In this document: positions 1 to 6,959 of the stretch, one piece after another
Position numbering within the stretch: position 1 is the stretch's first letter
How the letters are laid out: each line of letters begins with the position of its first letter
Assembly: GCA_900548585.1 (NCBI GenBank)
Contig: URLI01000034.1
Location: 1 to 23,125 of the forward strand
Length of the DNA: 23,125 bases
Direction: 5' to 3'
Source of the DNA: an uncultured Prevotella sp.
GTDB lineage: Bacteria; Bacteroidota; Bacteroidia; Bacteroidales; Bacteroidaceae
Program-made: the position numbers and the translations under genes
The notes under the pieces: generated by a model
The model's input: only the letters and a program-made list of their open reading frames with translations
Told to the model about the DNA's origin: nothing
Databases searched by the model: none

Positions 1-30
1 GACACACAACGAGTTTAATATTTTCATATT

Positions 31-55
31 GGGTGTTTTGACACACCCTCTTTTG
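31..55 (+). terminator. weak terminator-like hairpin at left edge
   Basis: GGGTGT (31-36) can pair with ACACCC (43-48) around a 6-nt loop, followed by TCTTTTG. The stem is short and the T-run is interrupted, so this is only a candidate 3' end for a gene left of the window. Confidence 0.3.
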
Positions 56-77
56 TCTAACTATACCTTTAAATCAA

Positions 78-140
78 TAAAAGTTTTACCGGACAGCAAT
101 GAAAACTTTTAAAGTAGGAGAAAAAATCTCCTCCTTTTTT
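78..140 (+). terminator. inverted repeats and terminator upstream of the regulator gene
   Basis: TAAAAGTTTT (78-87) and AAAACTTTTA (102-111) form a perfect 10-bp inverted repeat. Directly after it, AGGAGA (116-121) pairs with TCTCCT (127-132) and is followed by a run of six T (135-140), the form of an intrinsic terminator. It would insulate the defence module from whatever lies to the left. Confidence 0.5.
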
Positions 141-177
141 GTTCTTTATACAATAATATTTGCTATATTTGCAAATA
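138..177 (+). promoter_or_regulatory. promoter with overlapping palindrome (possible operator) for the HTH-Fic-RM module
   Basis: A Bacteroidetes-type -7 box TATATTTG (164-171) lies 22 bp after a TTTG (138-141), close to the usual -33/-7 spacing, and the first in-frame ATG follows 20 nt later at 192. The -7 box is covered by a perfect 12-bp palindrome TATTTGCAAATA (166-177), and ATATTTGC occurs twice in tandem (156-163 and 165-172). This suits binding by the HTH protein encoded immediately downstream, but binding is inference. Confidence 0.45.
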
Positions 178-191
178 ATCATATAATATTT

Positions 192-398
192 ATGGAAAGT
201 CCAACCAACAGGATAAAAGAGGTACTTACCGGAAGTGGAATCAAGCAGACGTGGCTTGCCAAGAAACCCGGCAAGTGTTTTACGATAGTGAACTCCTGCG
301 TTTGCAATCGTCGCCAGCCAAGTTTGGTATCTCTATTCCAAATAGCAGAGATATTACAAGTCAATCCAAAGGAATTGATTAACACCCCAGATGAGTAA
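192..398 (+). CDS. small XRE/Cro-type HTH regulator, putative controller of the RM module
   Basis: A 68-aa protein that is essentially one Cro/CI-type helix-turn-helix domain: a first helix at about residues 4-14, the HTH at about 17-41 (IKQTWLAKK...NRRQPSL), and a closing helix with the sequence LFQIAEILQVNPKELI, typical of the XRE family. The ATG at 192 is chosen because the promoter (-7 box 164-171) lies downstream of the earlier in-frame ATG at 99, and because the family normally starts a few residues before the first helix. Its stop overlaps the Fic gene start (ATGAGTAA, 391-398), indicating translational coupling. Small HTH proteins of this size next to restriction genes often act as controller (C-protein-like) autoregulators; that role is inferred here. 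Pro26 falls where relatives usually have a helix-compatible residue, and Cys replaces common residues at 29 and 36, so some loss of function is possible. Confidence 0.75.
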   Translation: MESPTNRIKEVLTGSGIKQTWLAKKPGKCFTIVNSCVCNRRQPSLVSLFQIAEILQVNPKELINTPDE

Positions 399-1353
399 CT
401 TTATTATGGCAGAGCATAAAAAATCTATTCGTTTTTTCAACGACCGTGAAGTTAGAGCGGTGTGGGACGAGGAACACAGTAAGTGGTGGTTCTCTGTGCT
501 GGACATTATTGCTGCGATTAACGAGCAAGATGATTACCAAAAGACGAGAAACTATTGGAAGTATCTCAAAACCAAACTAAGAAAAGAAAATAGTCAGTTG
601 GTTAGTAGCACTAACCAACTGAAGCTAAAAGCCTCTGACGGGAAGTCTTATAAGACAGATACGTTTGATGCAGAGGGTGTAACCCTTTTGGCAAAGCATA
701 TCAACAATGCCAAGGCAACGAGCTTTCTTGACTGGTTCCTCTATAGTGATAACACTATTGACGGACAGAGCAAGAAAAAGGCTTATCAGCTTTTTGAAAG
801 TGGTATCTTAAAGACTGTAGACCCAGGTACAATCAAATGTTTACAACAAATACACGCTTATCTCTTTGGAGGATTGTACGACTTTGCCGGACAAATCCGT
901 ACCAAGAATATCTCAAAAGGAGGTTTTACCTTTGCTAATTGTATGCACTTCCCCGAAACCCTGCAAACAATAGAACGAATGCCCGAAACAACCTTTGATG
1001 AGATAATGGACAAATATGTTGAAATGAAAATTCGTGCAAACGAGTACCATGTGAACTCGTTCACTAATGGTCGAGTGCAGCCGAATTTATGCAATGTAGC
1101 GCATCCATTTATGGAAGGTAACGGTCGTAGCACTCGCATTTGGCTTGACCTCATGCTAAAGCGTTCTCTCAAACGGTGTGTGGATTGGAGTCAGATAGAT
1201 AAAAACGAATATCTATCGGCAATGCGTGAGAGTGTAGCAGATAGCACGCTCATCAAGACTTTGGTACTGCCTGCCCTCACCACCAAGATTGATGACCGAG
1301 AAATGTTCATGAAATGTATTGATTATTCATACTATTATGAGCAGAATGATTGA
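391..1353 (+). CDS. Bro-N/Fic domain protein (probable AMP-transferase, toxin-like)
   Basis: A 320-aa protein with two parts. Residues about 8-120 (SIRFFNDREVRAVWDEE..KWWFSVLDII) resemble the Bro-N-like domain found fused to Fic in Bacteroidetes. Residues about 130-300 are a Fic domain with the complete catalytic motif HPFMEGNGR at 238-246, plus the upstream LFGGLYDFAGQIR and GGFTFA elements. Fic enzymes usually transfer AMP from ATP to a hydroxyl side chain of a target protein; target unknown. The ATG at 391 overlaps the regulator's stop codon; an alternative start is the in-frame ATG at 406 (MAEHKK). Genes of this type are often found inside restriction-modification loci, and the RM gene follows after 51 bp. 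Oddity: about 22 residues (215-236) lie between VEMKI and AHPF, where relatives as I remember them run straight through as VEMNIAHPF. The insertion may disturb the active site. Confidence 0.85.
   Translation: MSNFIMAEHKKSIRFFNDREVRAVWDEEHSKWWFSVLDIIAAINEQDDYQKTRNYWKYLKTKLRKENSQLVSSTNQLKLKASDGKSYKTDTFDAEGVTLLAKHINNAKATSFLDWFLYSDNTIDGQSKKKAYQLFESGILKTVDPGTIKCLQQIHAYLFGGLYDFAGQIRTKNISKGGFTFANCMHFPETLQTIERMPETTFDEIMDKYVEMKIRANEYHVNSFTNGRVQPNLCNVAHPFMEGNGRSTRIWLDLMLKRSLKRCVDWSQIDKNEYLSAMRESVADSTLIKTLVLPALTTKIDDREMFMKCIDYSYYYEQND
1033..1098 (+). repeat. putative 66-bp in-frame insertion with internal inverted repeat in the Fic gene
   Basis: This segment encodes the 22 residues directly before AHPFMEGNGR that do not match the usual continuous VEMNIAHPF of this Fic family. 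It contains a perfect 7-bp inverted repeat, AACGAGT (1039-1045) and ACTCGTT (1055-1061), around a 9-nt loop. No clear target-site duplication is seen at its edges. The boundaries are inferred from remembered family sequence, not from an alignment. Confidence 0.4.
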
Positions 1354-1404
1354 TAGCATTTGAAAATAATAAAAGTAAATAAGTATTCATAGAAACCAAG
1401 GCAA

Positions 1405-4400
1405 ATGAAAACATTTGATGATATACTCAATTTATTCCGTGAATATTCGGCAACGGAACTGGAGAAAGGACATAAGTTTGAAATGCTCATCCAGCGGTGG
1501 TTTCTCTCCGACCCACGTTATAGCAATACCGTGAAACGCGTGTGGCTGTGGCAAGATTTCCCTGCCAAAGCCGAGTTTGGCGCACACGATTTGGGTATCG
1601 ACCTTGTCGCAGAGACCGATCAAGGTGAGTTTTGGGCTATTCAATGCAAATGCTATCGTGAGGATGCTGTTATCGACATGCCCAAAGTTGATGCCTTCAT
1701 TTCTCAAGCCACACGCACATTTACACATCCTGAGACGAAAGAACAAACCACTTTTACCAGCATGATTTGGGTTTCAACAACATCAAACTGGAATCCGCAT
1801 GCAGAGCAGAAAATACAAAACCAGCTCATTCCCTTTACTCGCATCAATCAGTTTGAGTTGCGGAACGCTGCGGTTGACTGGGAATTGCTCAATAGTGGGC
1901 AGCAGGGAAAGGATGTTGTGTTACCTGGCAAGAGTCCCCGCCCGCATCAAATCAAAGCCATGCAGTGTGCGCACAATCATTTCAAAGAGCACGACCGTGG
2001 AAAACTCATCATGGCATGTGGCACAGGCAAGACTTATACATCACTGAAAATAGTAGAGCAGGAAACTAACAAGAAGGGATTGGTCTTATTTCTGGTGCCG
2101 AGCATCGCTTTGTTGGGACAGGGATTGAACAACTGGATGACAGACACCACTGCCGTCATCAAGCCCGTTTGCATTTGTTCTGACTCAAAAGCGTCCAAAC
2201 TCAATGAAGACATCAATGTCAGCATCGTGGACACACCCTATCCTGCCACCACCAATATTCCTACCACTGTCAAGCATTTGTTGCAATACCGGGAGAGCGA
2301 TGCGCTGGTTGTGGTGTTCTCTACATACCAAAGCATCGACGTGGTGGCAGAAGCGCAGCGGCAGGTACTCGAAGAAACCGACGGCGCGTTTGGCGTGTTC
2401 GACATGATTGTGTGTGATGAGGCACACCGAACCACCGGCGCAAAGAGCAAATATAAGGAGGAAAGCAGCTTCACCAAGATTCACGACAACAACTTCATTC
2501 AGGGGCGAAAGCGCATGTACATGACGGCTACGCCACGTTATTACAATGCCAACATCAAGGAGACAGCCAAGGAAAAAGACATGCTGCTGTGGAGTATGGA
2601 TAATGAAGAGTTCTTCGGTGAAGAGTTCTATCGCATAGGGTTTGGCGAGGCCGTCAACCTTGGGTTGCTCACCGATTACAAGGTGTTGGTGCTGACATTG
2701 AGCGAAGAAGATTTGTCAGAGGACATGAAAGCAAAGGTCAAAGGAAATGATGAACTTACGCTGGATGATGCTTCTAAATTGGTGGGGTGTGTCAACGCGC
2801 TTTCCAAACGCATCAAGGGCGACAAGGGCATCACGGCAAAAGAAGACCCAGGGATGATGAAGCGAGCCGTAGTTTTCTGCTCAACCATCAATCGGTCAAA
2901 GCGTTCGAGTGGCATCGCGTCAACCGACTTTGCCCAGCAGTTCCCCGAATTAGTGAACTATTATAAAGAAAACGATGTTGCCGAGAGCGAACGTAGCCAA
3001 GTGGTGAATGTGCAGACGCGCCATATCGACGGCGGCATGAGTGCCGAGATTAGGGCCGAGGCCATCGACTGGCTGAAGGATGAGAACATTGCTGATGGTC
3101 AATGTCGTATATTAAGCAATGTGCGTTGCTTGTCCGAGGGCGTGGATGTGCCGGCACTCGACGCCGTAATCTTCGCATCGGCGCGCGACAGTCAGGTAGA
3201 CGTGGTGCAAAGTGTGGGACGTGTGATGCGCAGTTTTAAAGATTCTACAACCAACGAACCGAAGAAATACGGGTACATCATCATTCCCGTGGTGGTTCCG
3301 CCCAACACCGAACCTAATCTTATACTCGACAACAACGACCGTTTTAAGGTTGTATGGGATATTCTCAACGCCCTCCGTGCCCACGACGAGCAGTTCAACG
3401 CCACGGTCAACAAAATAAGTCTGAACAAGGAGCGGCCCTCCAAGATTGTCGTGGCTGGCGTGCCACGTGGGTCGTTCCAGATGCTGGGAGGTGATGCGCA
3501 GCCCACGCATTACGACAATGAGGACGACCTCGCACAGCTTTCTAATGAGGACGTGGCTACCCAACTTGCGCTCAGGTTTGGTGAATTGCAAGATGGCATC
3601 TATGCCAAAATGGTGGAAAAGGTTGGCGACCGGTTGTATTGGGAGAACTGGGCTGCTAAGGTTGGCGACATTGCCAAGAAGTTTATTTATCGCATCGGAC
3701 AACTTGTCAATACGGGTGTGCACAAGGAAGAGTTTGAAACCTTCCTGCATGTGTTGCAGCAAAACCTCAACCCTTCGATTACGGCAGAGCAAACCATTGA
3801 GATGCTGGCGCAGCACATGATTATACGGCCGGTGTTCGAAGCGCTGTTTCAAGAATACCATTTCGCCACCAACAACACCGTGAGCCAGAGCATGCAACGC
3901 ATGCTGGACATGCTGGAAAGCGAGGAGGTGGACAAGGAAACATCGACACTCGAGGATTTTTACCAAAATGTGCGCCAGTATGTGGGAAAGATAGACAACC
4001 TGGAAGGCAAGCAAGCCATCATCAAGACGCTCTACGAAAAGTTCTTCAAGGGGGCGTTTCCAAAGACGGTAGATAAGTTGGGCATTGTCTATACGCCGAT
4101 AGAATGTGTTGATTTCATTGTCCACTCGGTAAACGACATTCTGAAAAAGGAGTTCAGCTGCTCGTTGACCGATGAGAATGTGCACATTCTCGACCCCTTC
4201 ACAGGCACGGGAACATTCATCACACGGCTGTTGCAAAGCGGACTTATCATGCCTGAGGATATGGAGCGCAAGTACCTTCACGAAATTCATTGCAACGAGA
4301 TTGTGTTGCTGGCTTATTATATCGCCGATGTCAATATTGAGAGCGTGTTCCACGAACTGACGCGGCGCGCTGAATACCTGCCCTACGATAACATCTGTCT

Positions 4401-6795
4401 TACCGACACCTTTCAAACCACAGAGCAGCGGGAGCCCGTCTTCGACAAGTCGTGGTTCGAAGGAAACAGTGCCAACGTGGAGCAGCAACTCAAAGCACCC
4501 ATCCGTGTCATAATGGGCAATCCGCCTTACTCCATTGGGCAGAAGTCTGCCAATGACAATGCGCAGAACCAAAGCTATGAAATGCTCGACAAGCGCATTA
4601 CCGACACATATGTGAAGGCATCCACAGCAGGATTGAACAAATCCACTTACGACCTTTATATCAAGGCCTTCAGATGGGCCACCGACCGCCTCTCCATGAA
4701 CAAGGAGGAGGGAGGCGTGGTGGCTTTCATCAGCAACGGCGCATGGATAGACGGCAATGCCAACGACGGTTTCCGCAAATGTCTGGAGCGGGAGTTCGCT
4801 GCCATCTACGTACTCAACCTGCGGGGAAATGCAAGAACAACAGGAGAATTGAGACGTAAAGAAAAAGATAATGTCTTTGGACAGGGCTCTCGTACCCCTA
4901 TCGCCATCACGCTGTTGGTGAAGAAACCGCAACAGGCTGCAGATAATCGTGCCACCATCTACTATCACGACATCGGTGACTATCTGTCGCGCGAGCAGAA
5001 ACGGAAGATGGTACGTGATTTCAAGAGCATCAGTTCTTCGAAACTTGGCTGGACCATCCTGCACCCCAACGCACATGGCGACTGGATCAATCCACGCAAC
5101 GAGGGCTTTGCAGAGCTGATACCATTGGCACCAGAGAAGAAGTTTGATACAAAGACGCAGAGTGGGTTTGTGATGTACGCTATTGGTTTAGCTTCCAACA
5201 GAGATAATTGGGTCTATGGGTTCTCTAAAGAGACGGTTGGTCAGAATATGCAAAGAATGATAGGAGCCTATAATGCCCAATGCGAAGACTACCAAAAGGC
5301 TTTGACCATAAATCCAAACTTGGCAGTGGAAGACTTTATTGATACAAATCCACAACGCATTAGTTGGACGCGTGCTTTGAGGAATAGTGCAAAGAAGGGA
5401 GTTAGCATAAAATACCAAGACAAAACAATATATAGTTTGTATAGACCTTTCTGCAAACAATATCTTTACTATGAAGATTTCTTCATAGAAAGTCCCGGAC
5501 TTAGCAGAAAACTGTTCCCAACACCAGCAAGCAAGAACTTGGTCATCTGCTTATCGGGTATTGGCAGCAGTAAAGATTTCTCGGTGTTGGTAACGGATAA
5601 AATACCAGACTTGCAATTGATGTTTAATGGTCAATGCTTCCCCCTCTATTGGTATGAGGAAAGCGCGCAACAAGGTTTGTTCGCAGCGGTGGGTGGAGAT
5701 TATGTCCGCCACGATGGCATCAGCGACTGGATGTTGAAAGAGGTGAGAAACCGTGTGGGCAATAGGAAAATCACCAAAGAAATGATATTCTATTATGTCT
5801 ATGGCTTGCTGCATTCGCCAGACTATCGCGAAACCTTTGCATCAGATTTGAAGAAATCGCTGCCTCGCATTCCTATCATCACCGACGAAACGGAGTGGAT
5901 GAACTTCTACCATGCGGGTAAGATGCTGGCAGCGTTGCATCTGGAGTACGAAAGCGTGGAGCCATGCGAGGTGACCATCAACGACACCTATACGGGAGAA
6001 GACGAATACGAACACTATGCGGTGAGCAAGATGCGCTTCCCGAAGAAAGGCGAGCAGGGCACCATCATCTACAACGAATACCTGCGCGTGGAGGATATTC
6101 CGGCACGCGTTTACGAGTATGTGGTGAATGGCAAGAGTGCGGTGGAATGGATCATGGAGCGGTATGCCGTGACCATCGACAAGAAAAGCCTGATTACGAA
6201 CGACCCCAACCTTTGGAGCCGAGAACATGGAGCGCCACGCTATATCTTCGACTTGCTGTTGTCGGTGATGAACCTGAGTGTGCAAACGGTTGACATCGTG
6301 GAGCGTTTGCCACGACTGCACTTTGATGGCAGCAACGTTACCATCACGGAAAAAGGACACGACTTGACACCCGTGGAGGAAGAAGACCCCAACACTTACA
6401 AGGGCAGCGACACGCTGAAGTTGAGCATCAAGCAGGTGTTCTTTAACGAGATAGTGGCGGGAACGAAGAAAACAGAATACCGTGAGATATTCAATGCCTA
6501 CACAGCCAACAAATATCTTGCCACGGATGTGAACGGCACGCCGCTCTGTGACCCTAAGCACACCGTGGAGGGGCGCATCTATCATCCCGATGAGTACAAC
6601 GACGGGCACTTCCCCTTTGTGGCACGTCCTTACAAACGCATTCGCTTCTCGGTGGGTTCGTTTGGCGACAGCTGCATGGCAGAGATAACGCATGTAACCT
6701 TCAGCGTATCGCGACAGAAAGGAAACGGGTTGGTTGTCTGGCAAGCCGAGTATCACTTGGGAAAGGTAACGAATGTGAGAAGAAAACATAAGTAG
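1405..6795 (+). CDS. type ISP restriction-modification enzyme (nuclease-helicase-methyltransferase) with C-terminal ASCH domain
   Basis: A 1796-aa single-chain enzyme of the LlaGI/LlaBIII type, which translocates on DNA and cuts unmethylated sites. Domains in order: Mrr-like PD-(D/E)XK nuclease, residues about 15-160 (GID with D66, then Q80-C-K82); SF2 helicase, about 180-640, with Walker A ACGTGKT 204-210, DEAH 338-341, TATPR 374-378 and motif VI QSVGRVMR 602-609; a helical coupler, about 690-900; an N6-adenine methyltransferase with motif I DPFTGTGTF 930-938 and motif IV NPPY 1039-1042; a target-recognition region, about 1180-1640; and an ASCH domain, about 1669-1790 (LSIKQVFFNEIVAG, TEYRE). 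Known type ISP proteins are roughly 1570-1580 aa, so most of the extra length is the ASCH domain. No frameshift or missing catalytic motif is seen, so the enzyme looks intact. Residues about 1245-1412 are encoded by AT-rich DNA. It is probably co-transcribed with the HTH and Fic genes. Confidence 0.92.
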   Translation: MKTFDDILNLFREYSATELEKGHKFEMLIQRWFLSDPRYSNTVKRVWLWQDFPAKAEFGAHDLGIDLVAETDQGEFWAIQCKCYREDAVIDMPKVDAFISQATRTFTHPETKEQTTFTSMIWVSTTSNWNPHAEQKIQNQLIPFTRINQFELRNAAVDWELLNSGQQGKDVVLPGKSPRPHQIKAMQCAHNHFKEHDRGKLIMACGTGKTYTSLKIVEQETNKKGLVLFLVPSIALLGQGLNNWMTDTTAVIKPVCICSDSKASKLNEDINVSIVDTPYPATTNIPTTVKHLLQYRESDALVVVFSTYQSIDVVAEAQRQVLEETDGAFGVFDMIVCDEAHRTTGAKSKYKEESSFTKIHDNNFIQGRKRMYMTATPRYYNANIKETAKEKDMLLWSMDNEEFFGEEFYRIGFGEAVNLGLLTDYKVLVLTLSEEDLSEDMKAKVKGNDELTLDDASKLVGCVNALSKRIKGDKGITAKEDPGMMKRAVVFCSTINRSKRSSGIASTDFAQQFPELVNYYKENDVAESERSQVVNVQTRHIDGGMSAEIRAEAIDWLKDENIADGQCRILSNVRCLSEGVDVPALDAVIFASARDSQVDVVQSVGRVMRSFKDSTTNEPKKYGYIIIPVVVPPNTEPNLILDNNDRFKVVWDILNALRAHDEQFNATVNKISLNKERPSKIVVAGVPRGSFQMLGGDAQPTHYDNEDDLAQLSNEDVATQLALRFGELQDGIYAKMVEKVGDRLYWENWAAKVGDIAKKFIYRIGQLVNTGVHKEEFETFLHVLQQNLNPSITAEQTIEMLAQHMIIRPVFEALFQEYHFATNNTVSQSMQRMLDMLESEEVDKETSTLEDFYQNVRQYVGKIDNLEGKQAIIKTLYEKFFKGAFPKTVDKLGIVYTPIECVDFIVHSVNDILKKEFSCSLTDENVHILDPFTGTGTFITRLLQSGLIMPEDMERKYLHEIHCNEIVLLAYYIADVNIESVFHELTRRAEYLPYDNICLTDTFQTTEQREPVFDKSWFEGNSANVEQQLKAPIRVIMGNPPYSIGQKSANDNAQNQSYEMLDKRITDTYVKASTAGLNKSTYDLYIKAFRWATDRLSMNKEEGGVVAFISNGAWIDGNANDGFRKCLEREFAAIYVLNLRGNARTTGELRRKEKDNVFGQGSRTPIAITLLVKKPQQAADNRATIYYHDIGDYLSREQKRKMVRDFKSISSSKLGWTILHPNAHGDWINPRNEGFAELIPLAPEKKFDTKTQSGFVMYAIGLASNRDNWVYGFSKETVGQNMQRMIGAYNAQCEDYQKALTINPNLAVEDFIDTNPQRISWTRALRNSAKKGVSIKYQDKTIYSLYRPFCKQYLYYEDFFIESPGLSRKLFPTPASKNLVICLSGIGSSKDFSVLVTDKIPDLQLMFNGQCFPLYWYEESAQQGLFAAVGGDYVRHDGISDWMLKEVRNRVGNRKITKEMIFYYVYGLLHSPDYRETFASDLKKSLPRIPIITDETEWMNFYHAGKMLAALHLEYESVEPCEVTINDTYTGEDEYEHYAVSKMRFPKKGEQGTIIYNEYLRVEDIPARVYEYVVNGKSAVEWIMERYAVTIDKKSLITNDPNLWSREHGAPRYIFDLLLSVMNLSVQTVDIVERLPRLHFDGSNVTITEKGHDLTPVEEEDPNTYKGSDTLKLSIKQVFFNEIVAGTKKTEYREIFNAYTANKYLATDVNGTPLCDPKHTVEGRIYHPDEYNDGHFPFVARPYKRIRFSVGSFGDSCMAEITHVTFSVSRQKGNGLVVWQAEYHLGKVTNVRRKHK

Positions 6796-6805
6796 GGAGA
6801 TTAAT

Positions 6806-6836
6806 GGTAATTACCCCCCCCACCGGTCATTACGAC
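6806..6836 (-). repeat. dispersed intergenic repeat, copy A, with adjacent palindrome and C8 run
   Basis: On the - strand this reads GTCGTAATGACCGGT (6822-6836), sharing the GTCGTAATGACCG core with copy D at 22429. It is preceded on the + strand by the palindrome GGTAATTACC (6806-6815) and a run of eight C (6814-6821), just downstream of the RM stop codon. Confidence 0.5.
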
Positions 6837-6843
6837 AATGTTT

Positions 6844-6901
6844 TTTGGCGTAATGGACATCTTGCAGGCTTGGAAAGCCCCGTATGTCACATTACGCCAA
6901 A
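6844..6901. repeat. 58-bp inverted repeat between the convergent RM and nuclease genes
   Basis: TTTGGCGTAATG (6844-6855) and CATTACGCCAAA (6890-6901) are perfect 12-bp inverted arms; GACAT and ATGTC continue the pairing after a one-base bulge. The loop holds a second hairpin, GGCTT-GGA-AAGCC. The T-run lies before the stem on the + strand rather than after it, so this is not a standard intrinsic terminator for either gene. It may be a small palindromic element or a structured 3' end. Confidence 0.6.
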
Positions 6902-6959
6902 TCCGGATTGATATATACTGCCGTTGCCAACTGCCAATGTCTGTCCCGGCAGCCGGGCT

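Noticed and set aside
99..191. Upstream in-frame extension of the HTH gene starting at ATG 99
   Set aside because: It spans a terminator hairpin and the promoter -7 box, and the added residues are hydrophobic and unlike the HTH family.
661..678. TFDAEG in the Fic protein as a class-defining autoinhibitory (S/T)xxxE(G/N) motif
   Set aside because: It lies in the Bro-N-like part, where relatives as I remember them have a non-matching sequence (similar to MMDYNG), so the match is probably by chance.
3112..5076. 654-aa open frame on the - strand
   Set aside because: It lies entirely opposite the helicase and methyltransferase parts of the RM gene, whose motifs are unambiguous; the reverse frame shows no domain and is a by-product of codon use.
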